Shown here: positions 1 to 5,947 of the stretch, piece by piece
Layout: every line of letters begins with the position of its first letter
Position numbering within the stretch: position 1 is the stretch's first letter
DNA from: Betaproteobacteria bacterium
GTDB lineage: Bacteria; Pseudomonadota; Gammaproteobacteria; Burkholderiales; Casimicrobiaceae
Reading direction: 5' to 3'
DNA: 8,743 nt
NCBI GenBank assembly: GCA_013298455.1
Contig: JAAFHR010000121.1
Span: 1-8,743 of the forward strand
The notes under the pieces: generated by a model
Seen by the model: the letters and a program-made list of their open reading frames with translations, nothing else
Told to the model about the DNA's origin: nothing
Database searches by the model: none
Made by a program: the position numbers and the translations under genes

Positions 1-1
1 C

Positions 2-2500
2 AACGGGTATGTGAACTACAACCCAAACATTGGCAGCAGCTATCGCACGCCCACACAGCTCGGCACACCGCGCGATCCGCGAACCATCTCGGGAACCGTG
101 TTTAGCTACAAAGCCAACGACGGCGCGGCAGATTCAAATGTCGCGGAAGTCGCCATAAAGATCGAGCCGCAAAATAGCCCACCGGTGTTTACCTCCGTGC
201 CGCCGACTTCGCTCTACAGCGATCAAGCGGCCGGGTTCCCGCGCTACCTCTTCACCGCGCGCGCCGTTGATCCCGATCCGGGTGACACCGTTCGCTATGA
301 GCTCGTCTACAGCTCTGTCTACACGCCGTGGTACTTACAAACCACCATCGATCCCGTGACCGGTGTGGTTGAGATGTATACCGGCCCGTGCCAAGGGCAG
401 GCCTGCGACATTGGGTTCGTTACCACCACCATCGCTGCGGTTGATAGCTTGGGTGCGCGCACGGAGCAAACCTTCATCGTTGATGTGACGCGTGTGCTCG
501 CTACCGTGCCCAATGTGATCGGCCAACCGCTTGCGGCCGCAGGTACGACAATCCAAGCTGCGACCTTGACCTTTGCTGTGCTCGATGAGGTCTATAACGC
601 GGCTCGCGCCGGGCAGGTCATCAATCAATTCCCGGCCGCTGGCGCACCCAAAATTTCGAGGGGAGCAACGGTGTCGCTCACGATCTCGAAAGGCCCGGCA
701 CCGGTCATCGTGGCTAACGTTGTTTCGCTCCGAGATACAGTGGCGAATCAACGCCTCACCGCGCAGGGCTTCTCGGTCACGATCAATCGCGTGTTCTCGC
801 CGACCGTTCCCTCGGGGCAAGTGATTTCACAGTTGCCAGCGGGTGGATCAAGCGTGGTGCCAACGTCAGCCACGCTCACGGTGTCTGCGGGCAACGGACT
901 CGCGCTCACCTTGTCGAGCGAAGCGTTTACCGCCGATCAAACGGTTTCGTTGCAACCGAGCGCGTTTGATGTCAACGGCAACAGCGTCGCGCTGCCCAGT
1001 TTGAGCTACAGCGTAGTCGCGGCTCGCACGCCATACTTGGGCGCGCTGCCTACGGTGTCCGGCACGACGCTTAGCGCCGCTGCCAACACCTTGGGCGCGT
1101 TCACCGTGACCGCGACTGACAGCGCAAACGCCCGAAGCGCGAGCGCAACGTTCGTCGTAATGGCGCCCAAACCCGTCGGTAAATCCACCAACGGCGCACA
1201 GTTCGCCGCGCTGATGAGTACGCTCGCGACCTTCGACGCCTTCGCCGCTCCGCTCGTTGCTGCACGCACAGCGAACAACGAAGTGCAAATGAAATCGATC
1301 CTCGCGCAGATGGTCAACACATGGCGTGCGCTTGATTTAACGGCGCTTAAAACCGCCACGCCGATCGTGCCGTCGCTAGGCTTTCCGCCCACGCTCGAAC
1401 ATTTGGCCGTGGTGAGCCCAACGCTTCAAGCCACGGCCGATGACGTACTCGCGCAACAAATCCTTCGCGATTCGATGGATGATCTAGAAGCAATCACCGA
1501 AGCGCTCCGCCAATCCGGCGGCGGTATGGCACAGCTTCGCACGCTGATGGATCGATTCCTTGATCGCATTCGTCGCATCGATTCGGTGACGATGAGCGAG
1601 TACGGTTTGGTGATGAATGCGCCAGAAATCATCGTGCTCACGTCAAATCTCATTCCCGATTTTTACGAAGCGTTGACGGACGAATTGGCCGTGGTGGCCG
1701 GGCTACCTCGACGCAGTTCAGATGCACCGCTTTTGAAACGTGGCGCACAGGATCGGAAGTCATCATTGATCGAAGTGACTACGAGCTTGGCGGTTGATTT
1801 CGTGGTCGAGAAGATCGTTGAGCAAGCCTCTGCGCCGTTCAAAAACAGCAAGAAATATGCGAAAGATCTGCTCGCGCAAGCGGGTTGGGCTTCGGCCATG
1901 TCAGTCGCCCGCGCGACGGCGCTGCCTTACCTACAGGGCTCGGAGATTCCGGGCATCGTGTCGGGTGCGTCGCTGTCGTTCCACTCGTTCTCCGTGCCTC
2001 ACGCCTTCATCGAAGTGCCCCTGCCGATTCGTCATCCATTGCTCGCCAATGTGAGATTCGTGGGCCCGGATGTGGTGACGCAGGCTGCAGGCGCGCTCAC
2101 CGATTTGTGGGACAAACTTAAAAACGGCTACAGCTTCACGAAAAATGCGCTAACCAATCCCGACCGATTCAAAGATCTGGACGAGGTGAAAGACCTGAAA
2201 GATCAAATCGACAAAACTCGCAAGCAAGTGATTGCACTGCAGGGCGAATACAAGCTTGTGGCGGAATCGATGTATCAAAGCGCGAGTGGCGTTGACATGG
2301 GTAGCTGTATCTTCGTCGGTGCACCGCGCTGTACGGCGCTCACGTTCGACGATGGCATCGCGTCGGTCTACACCTACTCGCCACCCGACGGACTCACCTC
2401 GCTCACAGGCCTTCCCCTGCCGATTCTTACGATCGTTGAAGATCGCAAAAGCGGAGCGATGTTCTTCGGGACGCCGGTATTCGTGCCGCAGAAGCCATAA
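2..2500 (+). CDS. Large PASTA/Ig-like repeat protein, 5' end cut by window
   Basis: The frame is open to the left edge, so the GTG at 11 is almost certainly internal (the residues before it read NGY, continuing a beta-strand repeat) and the true start lies outside. Numbering from that GTG, residues 1-54 look like the end of a cadherin-like/Big-type repeat (FSYKANDGAADSN). Residues 55-161 are a second cadherin/Ig-like module with an AVDPDPGD turn and a TIDPVTGVV strand. Two PASTA repeats follow, at about 165-229 (starting VPNVIGQPL, with GQVINQFPAAG) and 234-296 (with GQVISQLPAGG). Another Ig-like segment spans about 297-386. Residues 390-829 are largely helical, with a charged coiled-coil-like stretch at about 724-752, and I do not recognise this region. 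Cysteines are few (CQGQAC; two near 770-780), which would suit an exported protein. No C-terminal membrane anchor is visible. PASTA repeats classically bind peptidoglycan in serine/threonine kinases and PBPs, but they also occur in large surface proteins. The function is unknown; an exported adhesin-like or envelope role is inference. Confidence 0.85.
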   Translation, partial: NGYVNYNPNIGSSYRTPTQLGTPRDPRTISGTVFSYKANDGAADSNVAEVAIKIEPQNSPPVFTSVPPTSLYSDQAAGFPRYLFTARAVDPDPGDTVRYELVYSSVYTPWYLQTTIDPVTGVVEMYTGPCQGQACDIGFVTTTIAAVDSLGARTEQTFIVDVTRVLATVPNVIGQPLAAAGTTIQAATLTFAVLDEVYNAARAGQVINQFPAAGAPKISRGATVSLTISKGPAPVIVANVVSLRDTVANQRLTAQGFSVTINRVFSPTVPSGQVISQLPAGGSSVVPTSATLTVSAGNGLALTLSSEAFTADQTVSLQPSAFDVNGNSVALPSLSYSVVAARTPYLGALPTVSGTTLSAAANTLGAFTVTATDSANARSASATFVVMAPKPVGKSTNGAQFAALMSTLATFDAFAAPLVAARTANNEVQMKSILAQMVNTWRALDLTALKTATPIVPSLGFPPTLEHLAVVSPTLQATADDVLAQQILRDSMDDLEAITEALRQSGGGMAQLRTLMDRFLDRIRRIDSVTMSEYGLVMNAPEIIVLTSNLIPDFYEALTDELAVVAGLPRRSSDAPLLKRGAQDRKSSLIEVTTSLAVDFVVEKIVEQASAPFKNSKKYAKDLLAQAGWASAMSVARATALPYLQGSEIPGIVSGASLSFHSFSVPHAFIEVPLPIRHPLLANVRFVGPDVVTQAAGALTDLWDKLKNGYSFTKNALTNPDRFKDLDEVKDLKDQIDKTRKQVIALQGEYKLVAESMYQSASGVDMGSCIFVGAPRCTALTFDDGIASVYTYSPPDGLTSLTGLPLPILTIVEDRKSGAMFFGTPVFVPQKP

Positions 2501-2577
2501 GGCGATGTCAGTAGCCGTCTGCGAATTGCTGGGGATTAAACTAACCGGCCAGTGGACCAGGCATCATTTCGGCAAAC

Positions 2578-3069
2578 ATGCAGGCGATCATCTCGGAGGG
2601 CTACGTGGCCGGAAGCATCGGTCGATTGACTCAGCTTCATGCGAGCTACTACAGTGCCGCTCACGGATTTGGCGTTGAATTCGAGGCGAAGCTTGCCAGC
2701 GAAATTGCGCAGTTTTGTACGTCGTTGCGGGCCGGACGTGACGGCCTGTGGCTTGCGCGAGTTGACGAAATCGAGGGCTCGATTGCGCTTGATGGCTCGC
2801 GGGCAACAGAGCACGGCGCACATTTGCGCTGGTTTATCACCTCGGCTGCACTCCGGGGCAGCGGTGTCGGACGTTTACTGCTAGATCGGGCATTGCAGTT
2901 CGCCGATGATTGCGGATACGACTCGGTCTATCTCTGGACGTTTGCCGGGCTCGATGCAGCGCGGCATTTGTATGAATCACGCGGCTTTCGCCTCGCGCAT
3001 GAAGCGCCCGGTTCGCGATGGGGAAAAACTGTGACTGAGCAGCGATTCGTTCGCGTTCGTCACAGTTGA
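2578..3069 (+). CDS. GNAT family N-acetyltransferase (1)
   Basis: This 163-residue protein has a complete GNAT fold that should transfer an acetyl group from acetyl-CoA to an amine. The acetyl-CoA pyrophosphate-binding loop is RGSGVG at residues 93-98, preceded by the strand AHLRWFI (81-87). The C-terminal motif B reads LDAARHLYESRGF (about 125-137) and is followed by a VTEQRF ending. From memory, this pattern resembles the acetyltransferase half of MarR-GNAT fusion regulators (GSIGRLTQLHASYYS near the N-terminus), but no helix-turn-helix part is present upstream, so it stands alone. The ATG at 2578 lacks a good ribosome-binding site. An in-frame GTG at 2605 has GGAGGG at 2595-2600 before it, but that start would remove residues that fit the family. 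The gene lies 77 bp after the PASTA protein gene. The substrate is unknown. Confidence 0.9.
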   Translation: MQAIISEGYVAGSIGRLTQLHASYYSAAHGFGVEFEAKLASEIAQFCTSLRAGRDGLWLARVDEIEGSIALDGSRATEHGAHLRWFITSAALRGSGVGRLLLDRALQFADDCGYDSVYLWTFAGLDAARHLYESRGFRLAHEAPGSRWGKTVTEQRFVRVRHS

Positions 3070-3295
3070 AATGCGACACTTCGTTTGCGCTTGGAGTCGA
3101 GCACCCAGAGCCCATGCCCCATTCGATTATCCTGTTCGACCCGCGCATCGGTGAAAACGACCCACAAAGAGTACGACATCGAAACCTCGGCGAACCGGTC
3201 GCCAGTGATAGGATTTTGGCCTCGTTGGCTTGAATTGGGTGCGGCATCGTTGACGCCCGCTCCGCTCGTTCGCAAGCATTTAGATGGAATCGAGC
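3070..3295. other. Unassigned spacer between two GNAT genes
   Basis: This stretch of about 220 bp has no recognised gene, although several frames are open through it. A minus-strand frame (3308 to 3060, 82 residues) contains protein-like text including SLWVVFTDARVEQDNRMGHG. A plus-strand ATG at 3114 opens 39 codons to the TGA at 3231-3233 (starting MPHSIILFDPRIG), and another plus frame is open from 3085 to 3315. None has a convincing ribosome-binding site or a family I can name. A short hairpin (GGCGA/TCGCC arms, loop of 5) lies at 3189-3203 but has no T-tract, so I do not call it a terminator. It may be a decayed gene or cassette remnant, or simply spacer. Confidence 0.4.
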
Positions 3296-3790
3296 ATGAC
3301 TCCAGCATTTCGTAGAGCGTCGGGTGGTGACTTCGCCGCCTTGCAGCAGCTCTTGGAGCTGTATCAGTATGACTTGTCCGACATCTGGCATCAAGAGGTC
3401 GACGCAGAGGCCAAATATGGCTACGACTTGGCGCACTACCAACAGTCGGCGCGGTTCCATGCTTACCTTGCGCTTATGGGCTCGCAACCGATTGGATTTG
3501 CCTTAGTCGCACCGGCTTGCGTCACGCGCGCAGACGGCTGTTGGATGGAGCAATTTTTCATCCTCAAACGGTTCCGCCGCAATGGGCTGGGAAAAGCGTT
3601 TGCTCGCTACGTACTCAACAGCCACCCCGGCGCTTGGGAAATTGGTCAAATGCAGGCTAATGAAGCCGCGCACGCGTTCTGGCGCAACGTCGTTTACGAT
3701 GTCACCGACGGTCAATTCACCGAAACGCAGGTGACTGAAGGTTGGTGGAAGGGTATTGTTCAACAACTAAACGTAGAGCACCTCCAATGA
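3296..3790 (+). CDS. GNAT family N-acetyltransferase (2), COG5628-like
   Basis: The predicted protein has 164 residues from the ATG at 3296, which I prefer because GGA at 3286-3288 sits 7 bases upstream and the N-terminus then reads MTPAFRRASGGDF, a typical GNAT opening strand. An in-frame ATG at 3284 would add four residues. The acetyl-CoA loop is RRNGLG (93-98), preceded by the strand MEQFFILKRF. The C-terminal part has ANEAAHAFWRNVV (about 111-123), which corresponds to motif B. The ELYQYDLSD segment near residue 21 and the overall layout recall the predicted acetyltransferases grouped as COG5628 (from memory). The stop overlaps the next start by 4 bp (ATGA), which implies co-translation with the NTF2-like gene. 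The acceptor substrate is not known. Confidence 0.9.
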   Translation: MTPAFRRASGGDFAALQQLLELYQYDLSDIWHQEVDAEAKYGYDLAHYQQSARFHAYLALMGSQPIGFALVAPACVTRADGCWMEQFFILKRFRRNGLGKAFARYVLNSHPGAWEIGQMQANEAAHAFWRNVVYDVTDGQFTETQVTEGWWKGIVQQLNVEHLQ

Positions 3791-4119
3791 CCCATCCAGT
3801 CGATCCCGTACAGCGCCAACTCGATGCCTACAACGCACATGACTTGGAGCGATTTGTTGCCGAGTACAGCGATGATGTTCAGGTGTTTCGGCCGCCTGCA
3901 GTCGAGCCACTCTTATCGGGCAAAGCGGCCTTTGCCGCGCACTACGCCAAGAATCGTTTTACATTGCCCGATCTACACGCCGAGGTCGTAAACCGAATGG
4001 TGAGCGGCAATACCGTGGTCGATCATGAGCGCATCACGGGGCTGCAACATGATGTTGTCGAGACGATTGCCGTGTATCGAATCACGGGAGATCAAATCTC
4101 CGCTGTCTGGTTTTACTAG
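3787..4119 (+). CDS. NTF2/SnoaL-like (steroid delta-isomerase-like) protein
   Basis: The protein has 110 residues from the ATG at 3787. The frame is open further upstream, but this ATG overlaps the preceding stop (ATGA) and gives the usual family start: MTHPVDPVQRQLDAYNAHDLERFVAEYSDDVQVF. That is the opening helix pair and first strand of the cone-shaped NTF2-like fold (quoted here as a description of the start region). The middle has an LLSGKAAFAAHYA helix and the LHAEVVNRMVSGNTVVDHERITG strands, and the protein ends in ITGDQISAVWFY, the common last strand. The length suits the family (about 110-130). Members include isomerases, polyketide cyclases and many proteins that only bind ligands, so the reaction cannot be assigned. 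Translational coupling to GNAT 2 suggests that the two are expressed together. Confidence 0.85.
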   Translation: MTHPVDPVQRQLDAYNAHDLERFVAEYSDDVQVFRPPAVEPLLSGKAAFAAHYAKNRFTLPDLHAEVVNRMVSGNTVVDHERITGLQHDVVETIAVYRITGDQISAVWFY

Positions 4120-4136
4120 CTACGCGAAATATTTTT

Positions 4137-4141
4137 GGAAG
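4137..4141 (+). promoter_or_regulatory. Ribosome-binding site of the DUF1992 gene
   Basis: GGAAG lies 6 bases before the ATG at 4148. It decides the start: the frame is open back to 4025, but the upstream part overlaps the NTF2-like gene and has no such site. Confidence 0.6.
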
Positions 4142-4147
4142 TGCGTG

Positions 4148-4489
4148 ATGTCAAGGCTCGAATTAGTCGAAGACGAAATAGCAAGAAAGCTCACCGAAGC
4201 CGAGCGCAGCGGTGAACTGCGCGGCGCGGCCAACTACGGCAAGCCGATCCCCGAGGACGTTGCGTGGGCGCAAACTCCCGACGAATTTCGCATGCCATTC
4301 AAAATCCTTAAGGACTCAGGCTTTGTGCCGCCCGAAGTCATGATGTTTCGCGAGCGGGCACGCCTGCGCGCCGAGCTCGATGGCGTGAGCGATGAAAGCG
4401 CACGTAAAGCAACGTTGAACGAATTGAGCGCGTTGGAGCAAAGCATTTCGGTGCGTCTCGAATCGTTGCGAGCAGGCGGTTCGCTTTGA
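4148..4489 (+). CDS. DUF1992 (DnaJC28-like) protein
   Basis: This 113-residue protein fits the DUF1992 family, the conserved region also found in eukaryotic DnaJ homologue subfamily C member 28. The family signature is visible in order: an N-terminal helix LVEDEIARKLTEAERSGEL (about 6-24), the GKPI turn (31-34), the block PDEFRMPFKILKDSGFVPPE (about 44-63), and a long charged C-terminal helix rich in Glu, Arg and Leu. There is no J domain or HPD motif, as is usual for bacterial members. It appears soluble and cytoplasmic, with no signal peptide or membrane segment. The biochemical role of the family is not established. The gene sits 28 bp after the NTF2-like gene and 32 bp before the preferred start of GNAT 3, so co-transcription is likely. 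Confidence 0.9.
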   Translation: MSRLELVEDEIARKLTEAERSGELRGAANYGKPIPEDVAWAQTPDEFRMPFKILKDSGFVPPEVMMFRERARLRAELDGVSDESARKATLNELSALEQSISVRLESLRAGGSL

Positions 4490-4521
4490 GCCAAAAACCA
4501 AGCGGCGAGCAAAGTCCTAAC

Positions 4522-4968
4522 ATGCAATTTCAAATAGAACCCGCCGTTCCCGCCGACACCGCTGAGTGCATTTGGCTTCGTGGAATGACTCGCGAGAACG
4601 CCGTCTCAGAGGCGCGTTTAACCTCGCTCGGGATCACCGTTCAAAGCTGGGGAGACGACATTGCGACGGGCAAACTTCCTGGTTTCGTTGCGCGCTGCAA
4701 TGGCGAGATGGCGGGCTATTGTTTCGGCGAAGTCGAGAGCGGCGAAATTGTGGTGCTTGCATTGCTGCCGCAATTTGAGGGGCAAGGTCTGGGGTGCGAA
4801 TTGCTGAGCCGCGTGGTGGCGCTTTTACGTGCCGACGGCCATCGCAGGCTGTTTCTCGGTTGCGCCGCGGATCCCAAGGCTCGATCGTACGGGTTCTATC
4901 GTCACCTCGGTTGGCGCAGCACCGGCGAGGTGGATCGTCTGGGCGATGAGGTGCTGGAGTTGCTCTGA
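4522..4968 (+). CDS. GNAT family N-acetyltransferase (3)
   Basis: The protein has 148 residues from the ATG at 4522. The acetyl-CoA loop is QFEGQGLG at residues 84-91 (the Q-x-x-G-x-G form), preceded by the strand GEIVVLALLP and followed by the helix CELLSRVVALLRADG. The end has the motif B region ARSYGFYRHLGWRSTGE (about 120-136), which supports a complete enzyme. I chose ATG 4522 because the fold starts at MQFQIEPAVPADTAE. An alternative TTG at 4486 overlaps the DUF1992 stop (TTGA) with AGGCGG nearby and would add a 12-residue polar tail, so coupled translation from there is possible. It is clearly divergent from the other two GNATs in this block, so they are not recent tandem duplicates. 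The substrate is unknown. Confidence 0.88.
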   Translation: MQFQIEPAVPADTAECIWLRGMTRENAVSEARLTSLGITVQSWGDDIATGKLPGFVARCNGEMAGYCFGEVESGEIVVLALLPQFEGQGLGCELLSRVVALLRADGHRRLFLGCAADPKARSYGFYRHLGWRSTGEVDRLGDEVLELL

Positions 4969-5024
4969 CGTAGCGTTATGACTGGCTCTGTTGACCCTCA
5001 GTTGAACATCAGCGAGTTGAGATT

Positions 5025-5378
5025 ATGTTGCTAAATCTGATTCCAAAAGTGTTCTATGCCGACATCGATGTAGGCCTCGATTTGTTTGTACGCGGCATCG
5101 GGTTTGAAATTGCGTACCAAGACGATTCAATTTCAGTCTTGGAGCGCGACGGCGCTAAGGTGTACTTGATGCAAAACGCGGAGCTCGCCGCACTGGATCG
5201 GCCTGAGCTTGCGATTGAAACGGACGACATTGATTCGATTTACGCCGAGATCAAAGCGCGCGCCCCTGAGCTGCTGCATCCGAATGTGCCGACAGTCTCA
5301 CTGCGGCCTTGGGGTGCCCGCGAGTTTGCGCTCCTAGACTCAACGACGGTGTGCGTGGTGTTTCGGCAGTGGGATTGA
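5025..5378 (+). CDS. VOC family (bleomycin-resistance-like) protein
   Basis: This 117-residue protein has the two-module beta-alpha-beta-beta-beta pattern of the vicinal oxygen chelate family. The first module runs LIPKVFYADIDVGLDLFVRGIGFEIAY-like through KVYLMQN. The second runs ELAIETDDIDSIYAEIKARA, then SLRPWGAREFALLDSTTVCVVF. The RPWGxREF signature is typical of bleomycin-binding and related resistance proteins. The first strand has no histidine metal ligand (IPKVFYAD), and only the late Glu of GAREF occupies a classical ligand position, which favours a drug- or ligand-binding role over a metal-dependent lyase or dioxygenase. Members of this type usually act as dimers in the cytoplasm. 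The start has GAG/TTGAG purine-rich sequence just upstream. The gene is 56 bp after GNAT 3 and converges on the DUF3297 gene. The ligand is not known. Confidence 0.85.
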   Translation: MLLNLIPKVFYADIDVGLDLFVRGIGFEIAYQDDSISVLERDGAKVYLMQNAELAALDRPELAIETDDIDSIYAEIKARAPELLHPNVPTVSLRPWGAREFALLDSTTVCVVFRQWD

Positions 5379-5413
5379 GGTTGCTACATTGCGCGAATCG
5401 ATGTTAACGGCGT

Positions 5414-5512
5414 TGTCATCCTGAGCGGCGCGAAGGATCAGTAGCGCCTCCAAAGCCGTCCGATTGGCCAGAAGCGTTTGCCACCTGATGTTTCGCTCCG
5501 CTCAACATGACA
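5414..5512. repeat. 99-bp palindromic intergenic element (REP/MITE-like)
   Basis: The left arm (5414-5435) begins TGTCATCCTGAGCGG and the right arm (5491-5512) ends CCGCTCAACATGACA. The arms are inverted copies matching at 18 of 22 positions, and the pairing continues weakly inward (GATCAG at 5436-5441 against CTGATG at 5485-5490). The element lies wholly in the 183-bp spacer between two convergent genes. From memory, the TGTCATCCTGAGCG...GCGAAGGATC wording recurs in intergenic regions of many bacterial genomes, which fits a dispersed non-coding repeat. As RNA it could fold into a long stem that stops or stabilises the transcripts entering from either side. There is no T-tract, so a classical intrinsic terminator is not supported. 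No transposase is encoded. Confidence 0.7.
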
Positions 5513-5561
5513 GGGCTCGGCGCTGAAGTTCGATCCGCGCCATCTCTATCATCAAAATGCC

Positions 5562-5810
5562 CTACCGGTAATACGCTTCAACTCGCCCTTTGAGCTTGAT
5601 GGTGAGCGGATTGCCTTTGCGATCACGTGATTTGCCCACGGGCACTTTCACCCAACCTTCACTCACGCAATATTCCTCCACATCGTTTCGCTCCACATCG
5701 TTAAGGCGAATGCCCACATCGTGTTGAAACACATCAGCGTGGTGAAACTTGCTTTTGGGATCGGCAGACAATCGATCGGGGAGTGCGGGTTTTTCGGTGG
5801 TGTCGGTCAT
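5562..5810 (-). CDS. DUF3297 family protein
   Basis: This 82-residue protein carries the features I associate with DUF3297: the ALPDRLSADPKS start (after MTDTTEKP), a central VFQHDVGIRLND segment, VEEYCVSEGWVKVP, and the ending RKGNPLTIKLKGRVEAYYR. The length is usual for the family. It is small, soluble and probably cytoplasmic, with no signal peptide. The function is unknown. The ATG at 5808-5810 has no clear Shine-Dalgarno sequence, but the encoded N-terminus fits the family. It is divergent from uvrA and convergent with the VOC gene, so it is probably its own transcription unit. Confidence 0.9.
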   Translation of the reverse strand: MTDTTEKPALPDRLSADPKSKFHHADVFQHDVGIRLNDVERNDVEEYCVSEGWVKVPVGKSRDRKGNPLTIKLKGRVEAYYR

Positions 5811-5854
5811 GGCATGGTGCGCGTGGCGCTACGAGCTGTGAAAAAGTAGCCCGC

Positions 5855-5860
5855 ATCATA
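5855..5860 (-). promoter_or_regulatory. Candidate -10 box for the DUF3297 gene
   Basis: Read on the minus strand, this is TATGAT, one base from the sigma-70 consensus. It sits about 45 bases before the start codon and would give a leader of roughly 38 bases. No good -35 hexamer is visible at 16-18 bases, so this is tentative. Confidence 0.4.
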
Positions 5861-5903
5861 GCGTCGTTCGTGGATCGGGCTATCGCTCGGCGCAACTAAG
5901 CGC

Positions 5904-5909
5904 GATAAT
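5904..5909 (+). promoter_or_regulatory. Candidate -10 box for uvrA
   Basis: GATAAT, one mismatch from TATAAT, lies 38 bases before the uvrA ATG and would give a leader of about 32 bases. The -35 region is poor. I looked for a LexA box (CTGT-N8-ACAG) across 5811-5947 and found none. The nearest is CTGT at 5836-5839 without a matching partner, so SOS control of this uvrA is not supported by the sequence. Confidence 0.4.
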
Positions 5910-5947
5910 TGCGGGTTGCCTTTTGTGCCCAATTTGCCTCTGACACC

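Noticed and set aside
335..820. Minus-strand ORF of 161 residues inside the PASTA protein gene
   Set aside because: It is rich in Arg, His and Gly as expected from the reverse of a G+C-rich gene, and the plus strand encodes clear PASTA and Ig-like motifs.
2837..3487. Minus-strand ORF of 216 residues
   Set aside because: It covers the ends of two well-supported GNAT genes and shows no recognisable domain. Only its middle, in the spacer, is free of other genes, and that is discussed as an orphan stretch.
4969..5024. Possible integron attC site (GTTGAAC at 5001-5007 fits the GTTRRRY core)
   Set aside because: No matching RYYYAAC partner or inverted-repeat body lies within the short spacer. CCTAAC at 4516-4521 is also isolated, and several genes in the block are too close together or overlapping for cassettes.
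5414..5512. CRISPR repeat or intrinsic terminator
   Set aside because: There is a single inverted-repeat pair with no repeated units or spacers, and no T-tract follows either arm.
5836..5851. Possible LexA box starting CTGTGAAAAAGT
   Set aside because: The second half reads AGCC rather than ACAG, so the palindrome is missing.
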